A stretch of DNA of 54,447 nt from Chloroflexi bacterium HGW-Chloroflexi-4 (GCA_002840715.1 PHBW01000018.1:1-54447), one strand, 5' to 3'; shown: positions 30,395-40,574, numbered from the stretch's first letter. A program made the numbers and translations. The notes: a model not told the origin generated them from the letters alone.

Positions 30395-31468
30395 TTGAAA
30401 AAAAATCAAAATATTTTAATGGTAATTATATTTGGAGTTTTTATATTAGTTGCTTGTTCACCTAGTAATTCTCCTAAATATTCTACAAGTGTTGATTCTG
30501 AAAACGGTAAAATTCCAACTGCAACACCCGGAACAATGTCATCTTCGTCGGGCAGTTCACACATGATGGAGCCAATCGGTGGTGAGAGCATTCAAAAAGC
30601 TATTGAAACTAATGGTGGTCAACTTCTCGATTATTACTTAGATGATGAAATAAAAGTATTTGAATTAACCGCAAAACCAATTAGTTGGCCAATAACAAAA
30701 GATATTTCGGTAACAGCTTGGACTTATAACGATACTGTACCTGGTCCTATGATTCGTGTAACAGAAGGAGATGCTGTTCGAATCATAATTAAAAATGAAT
30801 TACCGGAACCTACTACTATTCATTGGCATGGAATTGCCGTGCCAAATGCGATGGATGGAATTCCAAACGTTACTCAAAAACCAATTCAACCTGGTGAATC
30901 ATTTGTATATGAGTTTGTAGCTAAACCTGCTGGTTCATATATGTACCATTCACATTACGAAGGCGATATTCAGGTTTCTGCAGGGTTGTACGCACCGTTC
31001 ATTATTGACCCCAAAGAAGCAGAAGTACCGAAGCCGGATGTCGATATCACCTTAATGATTTCCGAATGGTTATTCAAAGATGGGAAAACCTGGGCTTCCA
31101 TGCCTATGGCAGGAATGGAACCCAATTATTTTACATTTAATGGTAAGGCCTTTCCTGATACAGAAATTATAAATGTAAAGAAAGGACAACTTGTTCGTTT
31201 GCGCCTGATGGGGATTGGACAATTCGTTCATCCAATCCATTTACATGGCGTCCCATTTAAAATTGTTGCAACAGATGGACATCCGGTTCCTATAGATGCT
31301 CAACTAACAAAGGACACTGTTTTAGTCTCTCCAGGAGAACGATATGATATAGAGTTTATTGCCGCTGAAACAGGGCAATGGATGCTACATTGTCATATTC
31401 TTCACCATACAACCAATGATAATGTCGAACCGGGTGGTTTGATGTTAATGATTAATGTTACAGATTAA
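30395..31468 (+). CDS. Multicopper oxidase, lipoprotein, two-domain type
   Basis: A 357-residue exported oxidase anchored by lipid at Cys21 (lipobox LVACS). Copper-binding motifs: HWHG (143-146), HSH (185-187), HPIHLHG (279-285) and HCHILHH (332-338), which together supply type 1, 2 and 3 copper sites. It can oxidise Cu(I) or other reduced metals and organics. The length is shorter than three-domain laccases. The linker is Met/His/Ser-rich (TMSSSSGSSHMM). Start is TTG 30395 with GGAGG upstream. It is followed at 11 bp by a YtkA-like lipoprotein. Confidence 0.93.
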   Translation: MKKNQNILMVIIFGVFILVACSPSNSPKYSTSVDSENGKIPTATPGTMSSSSGSSHMMEPIGGESIQKAIETNGGQLLDYYLDDEIKVFELTAKPISWPITKDISVTAWTYNDTVPGPMIRVTEGDAVRIIIKNELPEPTTIHWHGIAVPNAMDGIPNVTQKPIQPGESFVYEFVAKPAGSYMYHSHYEGDIQVSAGLYAPFIIDPKEAEVPKPDVDITLMISEWLFKDGKTWASMPMAGMEPNYFTFNGKAFPDTEIINVKKGQLVRLRLMGIGQFVHPIHLHGVPFKIVATDGHPVPIDAQLTKDTVLVSPGERYDIEFIAAETGQWMLHCHILHHTTNDNVEPGGLMLMINVTD

Positions 31469-31479
31469 GCGAGGAAAAA

Positions 31480-31872
31480 ATGATAACACTTCGAAAATGT
31501 TTTACTATGATATTAATTGTATCAGTACTCATAACTGCTTGTAGCAATGTAACAACGGGGCAAAATCCTCCAGCTCAAACAGTAAGTATTACCCTTAATA
31601 CTGACCCAATAACGCCTGTTGTTGGAAGTAATATAGTTATTGTGGATATTCAAAATAACAATGGACAACCCTTATCTGGTGCAAAAGTAGATGTCAGCGC
31701 AGATCATAAGGATATGTCAGGTATGAGTATGACTGGCTTGGCCACTGAACAATCCAGTGGTAGGTATTCGATTACTGCTGATTTCAGTATGTCAGGGAAG
31801 TGGAACATCAATGTAGTAGTGCAAAAAGAAAGTTTGGTTTATGAGAAAGATTTTGAGTTGATTATTCCATAA
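31480..31872 (+). CDS. YtkA/FixH-like lipoprotein
   Basis: A 130-residue lipoprotein (lipobox ITACS) with a beta-sandwich of the YtkA/FixH type: VGSNIVIVDIQNNNGQPLSG, then VDVSADHKDMSGMSMTGLA and SGKWNINVVVQ. The Met/His group HKDMSGMSM near residue 76 is a likely copper site. It is cotranscribed with the multicopper oxidase. Confidence 0.8.
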   Translation: MITLRKCFTMILIVSVLITACSNVTTGQNPPAQTVSITLNTDPITPVVGSNIVIVDIQNNNGQPLSGAKVDVSADHKDMSGMSMTGLATEQSSGRYSITADFSMSGKWNINVVVQKESLVYEKDFELIIP

Positions 31873-31945
31873 AAGATTACAAGCAATTAAAAATATTTGA
31901 GTCGAGTTTAGGTAATTAACATACTCCAAACCGGAGAAGGTTATT

Positions 31946-31978
31946 ATGACATCATTCACAAATAATATAAAAGTCTAG
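31946..31978 (+). CDS. Ten-codon upstream reading frame before DUF2085 gene
   Basis: GGAGAAGG, then ATG at 31946 encodes MTSFTNNIKV and stops at TAG, whose next base begins the ATG of the DUF2085 gene. The DUF2085 start has no ribosome site of its own, so this mini-frame may couple its translation. It is too short for a product call. Confidence 0.4.
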   Translation: MTSFTNNIKV

Positions 31979-32782
31979 ATGAGAAAATTGGATATCTTTT
32001 CCATCTGGCTGGCAAAACATTGGATATTAACGATCAGTTTATTTATGGGGGTTATTGTTGTGACTCCACTGCTTGCACCTCTATTTATGTCAATTGGATG
32101 GTTTTTACCAGCAAAAACCATCTATTGGATTTACTCTTTTCTATGTCATCAATTGCCTGAAAGGTCATATTTTCTTTTTGGTCCTCAAATCTCTTACTCG
32201 TTAACAGAAATTCAATCCGTATGGATGAACACATTAGATGTGGGAATCCTAAGACAATTTATTGGGAATTCACAAATGGGCTGGAAAGTAGCTTGGTCTG
32301 ACCGTATGGTATCAATGTTCACCAGTATTTGGGTGTTTGGAATTATTTGGGCGATCCTCAAGAAAAAAATTGGTAAACTTCAGTGGTGGGGGGCGTTCTT
32401 ATTGATTCTGCCAATGGCCATTGACGGCACGACGCACCTTATTAGTGATTTCGCAGGCATTGGGCAAGGTTTCAGAGATTCAAATTTTTGGTTGGCGATA
32501 TTGACCAACCAGAGTCTTCCTTCTACTTTTTATTCAGGTGATGCCTGGGGATCTTTCAATGCCTGGATGCGTTTGATTTCAGGAGTTTTGTTTGGTTTGA
32601 GCAGTGTCTGGTTTGGATTCCCATTATTACAAGAATGGATAACAAACTCCGTGAAGGTTATCGAAGACAAATATGAGTACCGAAGATTAATCGTAAACGA
32701 AAATGAGCGACTGGTTAATTTACGCATATCAAGGATACAGGAAAAAACTGGCGAAGAACCTAAAATTAATGCGCAGAGATAA
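31979..32782 (+). CDS. DUF2085 membrane protein
   Basis: A 267-residue protein with about five helices. The DUF2085 core is present: YWIYSFLCHQLPERSYFLFG with a Cys-His pair, and later LPMAIDGTTHLISD. Function of this family is unknown; the conserved CHQ suggests metal binding. It starts directly after the mini-frame at 31946. The C-terminal tail is charged and cytoplasmic. Confidence 0.82.
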   Translation: MRKLDIFSIWLAKHWILTISLFMGVIVVTPLLAPLFMSIGWFLPAKTIYWIYSFLCHQLPERSYFLFGPQISYSLTEIQSVWMNTLDVGILRQFIGNSQMGWKVAWSDRMVSMFTSIWVFGIIWAILKKKIGKLQWWGAFLLILPMAIDGTTHLISDFAGIGQGFRDSNFWLAILTNQSLPSTFYSGDAWGSFNAWMRLISGVLFGLSSVWFGFPLLQEWITNSVKVIEDKYEYRRLIVNENERLVNLRISRIQEKTGEEPKINAQR

Positions 32783-33626
32783 ATTTCGTGTTTGAACACA
32801 CCCCCTTGTTACGCGTACCTCTGGCTGAGGATTATGCTATGGCACGAGCTGGGATCCATCTTTTTTGAGTAGGCAGGTGTTATGAAAAATACTGGTAAAT
32901 TTGCTTTGGCGTACAAGCCGTTGAGAGGATTTATCAATTGACATTATATATATCAGTGTTTAACATTCAAATGAGGGAAGCCAAATCATTAATAACAACT
33001 CGCGCAAAACTAGCAAAGCACTTAATTTAGCTGGGTACTCAGAATCACTTTCTACGAAGTTGATGCATTATTGTTATAGACTTTACTTAGGGTTTTGGTC
33101 TTAAAATGGTCAATTCAAATTATAAAACTTATGTAGTCAGGGATATTCATCATTTTAAGGCTGTTTTGTAATTGATAATCGTCCCAAATGTTTTTACCCA
33201 GTTATTTGATCCAATTCAAACGCTGGTTTTGATTTACTTTTTGCACGCTAATATGAAATACTAGTCGTAAAGGGGGTATTAAAAATAAAGTTGTCGATAG
33301 AAACCTAAAAATCAGTGACTGTATAGTGCTAGGTCATATTGCCTGAAAATTTGAAAAAATTCAAGTGTGTAGCCTAACAAAACCTATAAAGAAAATCTCC
33401 TTGGCCTTAATTCAACTTCAAATAGAACCTAAGCAAGAACTCATTTTTGAATAATTTCTCTTGTAAACAAAGAACATTCTCAGATTAATTTCATAATTGA
33501 GCATTTTTGCCTATATTTAAATGGATTTATGCTTATAAATATACATGCTGATTGACGCATATCAGGTAGGCTGTAAAGTGCTATCATAAACTAGATGATT
33601 TATTCGATTAATACATGAGGTGCTAA
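32783..33626. other. 844-bp gap with promoter g; otherwise no gene seen
   Basis: AT-rich sequence without a frame that has a ribosome site and a recognisable product. A 19-codon frame at 32881 and similar short ones cannot be supported. Promoter g lies near its end. Confidence 0.55.
33498..33565 (+). promoter_or_regulatory. Tandem-dyad promoter g, for the YHS-copper ATPase
   Basis: TGAGCATTTTTGCCTA at 33498 and AATGGATTTATGCTTA at 33520 are 22 bp apart; a weaker -10 TATCAG starts at 33560 (offset 62). Leader predicted from about 33572 to the ATG at 33627. Confidence 0.5.
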
Positions 33627-36284
33627 ATGGTTAAAGATCCGGTATGCGGAATGGAAATTGATCCAAATGTGGCTTTTGAATCAAGAGAACACATGGAGCA
33701 TAAATATTTCTTTTGTTCTGAAAGTTGTTTACAAAAATTTGACAACAATCCACATCAATATGTGCTCATGACTGAGGACCCAATTGGCTCAGCCACTACT
33801 GGTTTTAATCCTAACACCAGAGTACTTCAAATTGAGTTACCTATCCTAGAGTTAGCTAAGGAGGGGCAACCTGGTGGTGAATTGATAAAGAAGGCATTAA
33901 AAAAACTCAATGGTATTGATAGAGTCATCGTAAATTCTACATCTGGGATAGTAGTAGTCGATTTTGATAATCAAGTTATCCAGATTCAAGAAATCGTGGG
34001 TGTTATTAAGAAAACAGGATATCTAGTAGGCGGTTCGAAAACGAGAATAGGAATTGAAAATATTCGCTGCACTTCATGTGTGGGTTTTATTGAAACGGAA
34101 TTAAAGGCAACGCCAGGTGTGTTGGATGCTTCCGTTAATATAGCTACTCAAGAAGCTACCATAGACTATTTGCCAGAACAGACAACGCTCCATCGATTAA
34201 ACTCGGCAATAGAGGATTGGGGTTATAAGACAAGACCTGCATTAAGTGAGGAGTCAGTTGATCAACAGCAAGCAGCTCATGAGAAAGAGTATAAGCGGTT
34301 GATGAACCGTTTTTGGTTTGCTGCAATAATTTCAATACCAGTACTAATTACAGCCTATCCCAAATTCATACCACTTGTACGGGATTGGTCCATGACAACT
34401 TTACGTGTTTCATGGTTTTTTGCCGCGTTATTAACTTTACCCGTTCTATTATGGTCTGGAGGCGACTTCTTTAATGGCGCTTGGGCAGCTCTGAAACACA
34501 GGGCAGCCAATATGAACACTTTAATCGCATTAGGCACGGGGGCAGCTTGGCTCTATTCAACGGTTGCAATTGGTTTCCCCGGCATATTTCCTGAGGGGAC
34601 ATCAGAACCCTTTTATGATGTCGTGGCTGTTGTCATCGCGCTTGTTGTTTTAGGTCAAGCATTGGAATTGCGAGCAAAAGGCCGAACAAGTGAGGCAATA
34701 AAGAAACTGATGGGCTTGCAGGCAAAAACCGCCCGCGTCATTCGAAATGGTGTTGAAATTGATATTCCTGTTGAAGAGGTTTTAGTTGGAGATACCGTTC
34801 AAGTGCGTCCAGGTGAAAAGATACCAGTTGATGGAGTAATTTTAGAAGGAAGTTCTGCTGTTGATGAATCTATGTTGACTGGTGAGAGTTTACCTTCGTC
34901 CAAGAAAGTGGGCGATGATGTAATTGGTGCCACATTAAATAAGACTGGTGCATTCAAATTCCGAACAACTAAAGTTGGTAAGGATACAGCACTAGCCCAG
35001 ATCGTGAAAATGGTTCAGGATGCTCAGAATAGTAAGGCGCCGATCGCACGGTTGGCGGACACTATTTCAGGTTACTTTGTTCCAATTGTAATGATCCTTG
35101 CGGTGGTCACTTTTGTAATTTGGTTTGATTTTGGTCCAAAGCCGCAACTTATTTACGGATTAGTTACAGCAGTATCGGTATTGATTATTGCATGCCCTTG
35201 CGCACTTGGACTTGCGACGCCGATGAGTTTAATGGTCGGAATTGGAAAAGGAGCTGAAAACGGTATCCTGATACGATCTGGCGAAGCTTTACAAACTGCA
35301 CAAGGAATTAAAACCGTTGTTCTTGATAAAACCGGAACGATCACAAAAGGAAAACCGGAATTGACCGATTTATTGGTCGTAGATAAACAACAAGTTACTA
35401 GGGATGAAATGTTGAGGCTAGCAGCTTCAGTAGAATCAATAAGTGAACATCCATTAGCCGAGGCCATTGTGGAAGGCGCTAGAAACAAAGGTTTATCGAT
35501 TGGGAAACCAGAAGCTTTTGAAGCAGTCCCTGGACATGGTGTAATTGCCACAGTTGAAGGACAAAGGGTTGTACTGGGCAATCTGAAAATGATGAAACGG
35601 GAAAATGTAGATCTGGTTGATTTGGAAGTGAAATCTGAAGCGCTTGCTAATGATGGAAAAACGCCGATGTTTATAGCTTTGAATGGGAAGGCAGCAGGTA
35701 TTATCGCGGTCGCAGATACGGTAAAAGAAGATTCAAAAGAGGCTATTGCAGTTTTGCATAAGATGGGCATTGAAGTGGTTATGATTACTGGTGATAACCG
35801 CCGCACTGCAGAAGCCATCGCTCGTCAAGTTGGCGTGGATCGGGTTTTAGCTGAAGTATTACCTGAAGATAAAGCCCTTAACGTTCACTTATTGCAGGCC
35901 GAAGGAAAGAAAGTGGCTATGGTTGGAGATGGAATTAATGATGCTCCCGCATTAGCCCAAGCAGATGTTGGTTTAGCCATTGGCACTGGTACTGATGTCG
36001 CAATAGAAGCATCTGATATTACTCTGATAAAGGGTAGTTTGAAAGGAGTTGTAACTGCTATTGAAGTAAGCAGAGCCACTATGCGTAATATCAAGCAGAA
36101 TCTGGTAGGCGCGTTTATTTACAACATATTAGGAGTCCCTATTGCTATGGGAGTATTATTCCCATTCTTTGGAGTGCTTCTTAGTCCATTACTGGCTGGC
36201 GCAGCTATGGCGTTCTCTTCAGTTACTGTTGTTGGCAATGCCAACCGGCTGCGTGCTTTTCATCCAAAATTTCGTTCCCGTTAG
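33627..36284 (+). CDS. copA: Copper-transporting P1B ATPase with N-terminal YHS domain
   Basis: An 885-residue pump. Residues 1-47 are a YHS domain ([18 protein letters not shown]). Next is an HMA-like fold without CxxC (about 64-137), then an intact HMA with Cys148/Cys151 (IRCTSC). The membrane core has CPC at 523-525 ([15 protein letters not shown]), the phosphorylated Asp567 (DKTGT), HP in SEHPLAEA, and [16 protein letters not shown]; the loop [11 protein letters not shown] is the actuator region. CPC with these flanks fits Cu(I) export (P1B-1). It is followed at 11 bp by a cupredoxin, its likely extracytoplasmic partner. Confidence 0.93.
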   Translation: MVKDPVCGMEIDPNVAFESREHMEHKYFFCSESCLQKFDNNPHQYVLMTEDPIGSATTGFNPNTRVLQIELPILELAKEGQPGGELIKKALKKLNGIDRVIVNSTSGIVVVDFDNQVIQIQEIVGVIKKTGYLVGGSKTRIGIENIRCTSCVGFIETELKATPGVLDASVNIATQEATIDYLPEQTTLHRLNSAIEDWGYKTRPALSEESVDQQQAAHEKEYKRLMNRFWFAAIISIPVLITAYPKFIPLVRDWSMTTLRVSWFFAALLTLPVLLWSGGDFFNGAWAALKHRAANMNTLIALGTGAAWLYSTVAIGFPGIFPEGTSEPFYDVVAVVIALVVLGQALELRAKGRTSEAIKKLMGLQAKTARVIRNGVEIDIPVEEVLVGDTVQVRPGEKIPVDGVILEGSSAVDESMLTGESLPSSKKVGDDVIGATLNKTGAFKFRTTKVGKDTALAQIVKMVQDAQNSKAPIARLADTISGYFVPIVMILAVVTFVIWFDFGPKPQLIYGLVTAVSVLIIACPCALGLATPMSLMVGIGKGAENGILIRSGEALQTAQGIKTVVLDKTGTITKGKPELTDLLVVDKQQVTRDEMLRLAASVESISEHPLAEAIVEGARNKGLSIGKPEAFEAVPGHGVIATVEGQRVVLGNLKMMKRENVDLVDLEVKSEALANDGKTPMFIALNGKAAGIIAVADTVKEDSKEAIAVLHKMGIEVVMITGDNRRTAEAIARQVGVDRVLAEVLPEDKALNVHLLQAEGKKVAMVGDGINDAPALAQADVGLAIGTGTDVAIEASDITLIKGSLKGVVTAIEVSRATMRNIKQNLVGAFIYNILGVPIAMGVLFPFFGVLLSPLLAGAAMAFSSVTVVGNANRLRAFHPKFRSR

Positions 36285-36295
36285 GAGAATTGAAC

Positions 36296-36673
36296 ATGAC
36301 AACCCCTCAAATTATTGTAATGATCGGTGGAATACTGCTCATTCTATTTATTGCCTGGTTTTTCTGGTTATCTCCAAAAGAACAAACCCGAATATCTACC
36401 AATAATAATGGCACACAGGAAGTAGCAATTACCGTAAAAGGTGGTTATACCCCGGATATTATTGTTGTCAAAGCGGGGCAACCCTTACGTATGCGTTTTA
36501 CTAGACAGGAAAGTTCGTCCTGTTCTGAAACTGTAACCTTCCCTGATTTCAACAAAAGCGCGAAATTGCCAGAAGGACAAGAAGTAATTGTGGAGTTTAC
36601 ACCTGACAAACCGGGTGAATACGGTTTCCAATGCCTGATGGGTATGCTTCGTGGAAAATTGATTGTTGAATAA
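36296..36673 (+). CDS. Membrane-anchored cupredoxin
   Basis: A 125-residue protein with one N-terminal helix (about 8-25) and a cupredoxin_1-type domain: VKGGYTPDIIVVKAGQPLRM, QESSSCSETVTFPDF, and the C-terminal FQCLMGMLRGKL. Cys, Met and possibly the acidic residues would bind Cu. Its domain is very close to the cupredoxin fused in the 43432 protein. GGAG precedes ATG 36296. It probably accepts or removes copper outside the membrane for the ATPase. Confidence 0.85.
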   Translation: MTTPQIIVMIGGILLILFIAWFFWLSPKEQTRISTNNNGTQEVAITVKGGYTPDIIVVKAGQPLRMRFTRQESSSCSETVTFPDFNKSAKLPEGQEVIVEFTPDKPGEYGFQCLMGMLRGKLIVE

Positions 36674-36779
36674 ACTAACAGGTTATTGGTTGTAGATTAA
36701 TGGTTGATAATGAATCACCTGTTCAATTCTTAAAGAAACAGGATAGGTGATTGAAAATAATGAGATTCAAGGACGGATC

Positions 36780-37919
36780 ATGGAAAGAATAATCAAAGGA
36801 TTGAGATCGAAGGATCGTCACATTTCTATAGATAGGGCGATTCTTATTGCTCTCGGTTTACTTGCCTTCTGGTTCATAGCATTGATGACTTTTATGGAAA
36901 ACGGAAAGAATCATGCGATTAACATCGCATTTGTTAGTGTTTTGATGGTTTTGTTAATCGGACTCACTAGAGCACTAAAGAAAAATAAATATCAGGGTTA
37001 TTTGATTGCTTTTGCCGCGGTAATGATTGCTGTTATAGGGTATTTCAGATTAAGTTCATTTTTTGTCCATACTGAAATTATTTTTACAATAGCAATAATT
37101 GGCGTTTCTGCCCGGTGGGGAACTCGCCAGGGTATTTTCTCTGCAGTCCTCGCCATGACAAGTAATGGATTATTGCATATTTTCTACGAACAAATGGGAA
37201 TTGATTTTGGAATATTTGCCATTGGCGGTTTTTTTCTTGCATCCGCTTTTATTATTGGCGCATTGAGTAAACAGCGGGAATCGGCTCTACAATCACGTGC
37301 TGATATCAGTGAAGAATTGAACCAATCATATAATGAAACCTTGCATGCATTGGTCAAAGCTTTGGATACGCGTGATAATGAAACCGGAGGCCATTCTGAA
37401 AGGGTTACATTAATCGCTCTTTCGATCGCTCAGCAAATGAATTTAGACGAAAAACAGATTCAACAAATTCATTGGGGTGCATTGTTGCACGACGTAGGCA
37501 AGATCGGAATTCCGGATAATATACTTCGAAAACCCGGAAAACTAACTGAAGAAGAGTGGAAAATCATGCGTTCACATCCGCAAACCGGATATGAAATGTT
37601 AAAAGGAATACCCTTTCTAGCACCTGCATTGGATGTTGTCCTCCACCATCATGAGCGGTTTGATGGCTCTGGCTACCCTTCAGGTTTGGCTGGAAAGGAC
37701 ATCCCCCTCTCGGCACGGATTTTTACAATTGCAGATACTTTTGATGCCATGACTAATGATCGACCATACAGGAAAGCATTTGCTCTAGAAATAGCGTTAG
37801 ACGAGATTCAAAAATGTGCAAACACTCAATTTGATCCTGAGATAGTCAATGTTTTTCTCAAGGGTAATAAATCATTTATTACTGAAACTTCGAAAGAAGT
37901 ATTAAGTAAAACAGTTAAT
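36780..37919 (+). CDS. HD-GYP domain c-di-GMP phosphodiesterase
   Basis: A membrane protein of about 385 residues with five or six N-terminal helices (about 17-155) and a cytoplasmic HD-GYP domain: HSERVTLIAL, LLHDVGKIGIPD, and HHHERFDGSGYPSGL, which contain the metal ligands and the GYP element. It should hydrolyse cyclic di-GMP. The ATG 36780 has AAGGA 7 bp upstream; GTG 36747 is the alternative. It overlaps the start of a GGDEF gene, so synthesis and breakdown enzymes are coupled. Confidence 0.85.
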
Positions 37920-37933
37920 TCATTTGGAGAAAA

Positions 37934-38785
37934 ATGAAACAACTAACCCAGAGGAAAAATAAATTGAGCGATTCACCTAAACATGCATTATTAAATGATG
38001 TCTTAATCGCATTGGTATGGGCATTATTGGTTGGTGTACCACTTTTTGTGGTTCATATGGTGCTTTTTGATTTTGAACACAGCCAACACATGGATGAATC
38101 CTACTCATTCATCCAATCAATTACTTCTTCAGTTCCTCACCATCCTATAAGTCTTAGCCTCTGGCTATCGGCTATATTTATAGCAACCTTTGCTATACGG
38201 CGATCATTTCAACAAAAAATATTTTTAACACACGTTCAAGCGGAATTAACATTATCCCAAACTCAAGCCCTTAGCGATGGTTTGACTGGAACTTGGAACA
38301 GGGCTGGATTTGATCAATTATTTGAGATGAACCTTAAACGAGGCCAAGAACAAAATCGTTTTTTTTCTGTTATTTTAGGCGATGTCGATGGATTAAAAGA
38401 ATATAACGACACTTATGGTCATCCAGCTGCAGATGAGGCATTGAAAGCTGTTACAAAGATCCTTTCTGAGCAATGCCGAGCAATTGATGAGCTCGCTAGA
38501 TATGGTGGGGATGAATTTGCCCTATTTTGCATAGATATTGATCAACGTGGGGCTGAGATATTAATAACTAGGTTGCGGGAGGCGTTAAAGAACGCACCAG
38601 TTTCTATGAGTTTTGGAACAGCCACATTTCCGACTGATGGCGTAGACAGGCATACACTACTTGGTAAGGCGGATGTTACGCTTTATGCTGCAAAATCAAA
38701 AGTACCATCACATAACGAGGCCATTGAAAATTGTGAATGTGAGGTCTGCAACCAAAAGAAACATTTTAAGAGAAGTGGTGCTTGA
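37934..38785 (+). CDS. GGDEF diguanylate cyclase with Cys-rich tail
   Basis: A 283-residue protein with two N-terminal helices (about 20-45 and 73-90), then a GGDEF domain: SDGLTGTWNRAGF, LGDVDGLKEYNDTYGH and ARYGGDEFALF, with active-site GGDEF intact. The RxxD product-inhibition site is not obvious. The tail contains NCECEVCNQKKH, a Cys-x-Cys-x2-Cys group that may bind a metal and is unusual for this family. It is cotranscribed with the HD-GYP gene. Confidence 0.87.
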   Translation: MKQLTQRKNKLSDSPKHALLNDVLIALVWALLVGVPLFVVHMVLFDFEHSQHMDESYSFIQSITSSVPHHPISLSLWLSAIFIATFAIRRSFQQKIFLTHVQAELTLSQTQALSDGLTGTWNRAGFDQLFEMNLKRGQEQNRFFSVILGDVDGLKEYNDTYGHPAADEALKAVTKILSEQCRAIDELARYGGDEFALFCIDIDQRGAEILITRLREALKNAPVSMSFGTATFPTDGVDRHTLLGKADVTLYAAKSKVPSHNEAIENCECEVCNQKKHFKRSGA

Positions 38786-38896
38786 ATCAATGCAGTTTCA
38801 GATAATAACCTGAACTATTAAGATTTGTGTGGTCAAAACCATTGACCGAATTAAAGGCAGATTTGTTTGTTGCAATTAAGATTTAGAAATTTAGGA

Positions 38897-38902
38897 TATA
38901 AT
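38897..38902 (+). promoter_or_regulatory. -10 of the cysteine-gene leader
   Basis: TATAAT, with the leader peptide ATG only 9 bases after it, so the transcript is probably leaderless or nearly so. Confidence 0.55.
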
Positions 38903-38911
38903 TGCCCTATT

Positions 38912-38998
38912 ATGAAATCGAAAAGTTTTGGCCAATTGATTGTTTGTTGCTCCTGTATCCGGCGGGGATGCTCTTTACCGCCTGGTTATCGTTCCTGA
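38912..38998 (+). CDS. Cys-rich leader peptide (28 residues)
   Basis: A 28-codon frame starting next to the promoter. It encodes VCCSC at codons 11-15 (Cys codons 38945, 38948, 38954) and another Cys at 38969. Four of 28 codons are Cys, in front of a cystathionine beta-synthase gene, the pattern of a ribosome-stalling leader that senses charged tRNA-Cys. Downstream pairing segments follow, see the attenuator. It lacks a ribosome site, consistent with leaderless initiation. Confidence 0.7.
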   Translation: MKSKSFGQLIVCCSCIRRGCSLPPGYRS

Positions 38999-39080
38999 CG
39001 ATTATTAGCCAACTGCCCGGCGGCAGACAGTTTCCCCGCAAAATTACTTTTGTTACGGTGAAACTTTCTGCCGTTTTTTA
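38959..39080 (+). promoter_or_regulatory. Cysteine-responsive transcription attenuator
   Basis: Three alternative pairings: CCGGCGG (38959) with CCGCCTGG (38979), as a protector; CCGCCTGG (38979-38986) with CCCGGCGG (39017-39024), as antiterminator; CGGCAGACAGTTTC (39021-39034) with GAAACTTTCTGCCG (39060-39073), one mismatch, followed by six T, as terminator. The antiterminator overlaps the terminator's left arm. Stalling at the Cys codons would cover the first segment and favour the antiterminator. Confidence 0.7.
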
Positions 39081-39119
39081 TTCCAGTTGGCTATAGTAAA
39101 AATATCGATAGGTGACGAA

Positions 39120-40574
39120 ATGACGAACACAACTGTTCAAACCATTATGGGTGTGGCAACCCAAAATACTCAACCTCAATTTAGCAAGAATATATTGGAA
39201 ACCATCGGTAATACCCCCTTGGTGCGCCTTAATCAAATTGTATTCGGCAACTGCTCTGCAACCATCCTTGCCAAAGTGGAATTCTTCAACCCGGCAGGCT
39301 CAATCAAGGACCGCATTGGGTTGAGCATTATTGAGAACGCTGAAAAAGAAGGCTGCTTGCTGCCTGGCGGCACCATAGTTGAAGCTACCTCCGGCAACAC
39401 AGGGGCAGGCCTGGCACTGGCTGCTTCGATCAAAGGCTATAAAACCATTTTTGTCATGCCAGACAAGATGAGCGATGAAAAGATCCGCTTTTTACGCGCT
39501 TTCGGCGCCCGGGTGGTGATTACACCGACAGCCGTCGCGCCGGAAGATCCGCGCAGTTACTACAGTGTGGCTGCCCGCATCGTAAAAGAAACACCTAACA
39601 GCATGCTGGCGAATCAATACCATAACCAATCAAACCCCGAAGCTCATTACCAATTCACGGGGCCTGAGTTGTGGGAACAAACCGCTGGAAAAATAGATGT
39701 ATTGGTGGCGGGTATGGGCACAGGCGGAACGATCACTGGTACCGCACGCTACTTAAAGGAACAAAACCCCAACATCAAAGTGGTGGGTGTGGATATCGAA
39801 GGCTCTCTCTTGCTTGAAACCTGGAAAGAGGGCAAGATGCCGAGTGATCCGCATCCCAAGACCTACAAGATCGAAGGTATAGGTGAGGATTTCCTCCCAA
39901 GCACGCTGGACCTTTCGCTGGTGGACGAAGTGGTTCAGGTCAGCGATAAAGAATCTTTCCAACTCGCGAGGCGCCTGGTTCGCGAAGAGGGCATTTTTGC
40001 AGGCGGGTCATCAGGGTCAGCTGTTGCAGGAGTGTTAAAATCTGAAATAGTACGATCACTCAAACCGGGGCAAATTGTTGTGGTCATCCTGCCGGATTCT
40101 GGCAATCGCTACCTGTCGAAATTATTTGATGACAACTGGATGCGCGAAAACAGCTTTTTACCGGATAACAAGGTGACTGATAGCGTGATGACGCTCATCG
40201 AAACCCACCAAAAACTCCCATTGGTCGTGACGCGTTCTGATGAGGAAATGAACGTGGTGGTCAGCAAAATGAATCAATATGACATTTCTCAGTTGCCCGT
40301 GGTGGATGATCAGGATAAATTGATTGGCATGGTGGGTGAAGCGGATGTGCTTGACCATTTGTTGAAATCCACACATGTGCATGATCCGCTGGAGACGATT
40401 GCTTCGATCATCAATCCCAATGTACTGTCTGTCACTCCGGAATCAAGCATCGAAAAGGTACTTCCCGCTTTTGAGCGCGGTAAAGTGGTAATCGTTGTTA
40501 ATAATGAAGGGCAGCCGGTGGGTATGCTTACAAAGATCGATCTGATCGATTACTTGACTGGCAAGATCAACTAA
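39120..40574 (+). CDS. cbs: Cystathionine beta-synthase (PLP domain plus two CBS domains)
   Basis: A 484-residue enzyme that joins serine and homocysteine to cystathionine. The PLP lysine is Lys63 in FFNPAGSIKDRIG; the cofactor-binding SGNTGAGLAL and GMGTGGTITGT follow. Residues about 360-484 hold two CBS domains (VTDSVMTLIETH, YDISQLPVVDD, KLIGMVGEADV). A cysteine-synthase relative is the other option, but the CBS tail and the neighbouring cystathionine lyase support CBS. ATG 39120 has GGTGA upstream. Expression is probably attenuated when cysteine is plentiful. Confidence 0.88.
   Translation: MTNTTVQTIMGVATQNTQPQFSKNILETIGNTPLVRLNQIVFGNCSATILAKVEFFNPAGSIKDRIGLSIIENAEKEGCLLPGGTIVEATSGNTGAGLALAASIKGYKTIFVMPDKMSDEKIRFLRAFGARVVITPTAVAPEDPRSYYSVAARIVKETPNSMLANQYHNQSNPEAHYQFTGPELWEQTAGKIDVLVAGMGTGGTITGTARYLKEQNPNIKVVGVDIEGSLLLETWKEGKMPSDPHPKTYKIEGIGEDFLPSTLDLSLVDEVVQVSDKESFQLARRLVREEGIFAGGSSGSAVAGVLKSEIVRSLKPGQIVVVILPDSGNRYLSKLFDDNWMRENSFLPDNKVTDSVMTLIETHQKLPLVVTRSDEEMNVVVSKMNQYDISQLPVVDDQDKLIGMVGEADVLDHLLKSTHVHDPLETIASIINPNVLSVTPESSIEKVLPAFERGKVVIVVNNEGQPVGMLTKIDLIDYLTGKIN

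Noticed and set aside
32881..32940. 19-codon frame in the gap before the YHS-copper ATPase
   Set aside because: No ribosome site and no similarity to anything known to me.
38902..39096. 64-codon frame before cystathionine beta-synthase
   Set aside because: It runs through the terminator hairpin and is out of frame with the Cys-rich leader peptide, which explains the region better.
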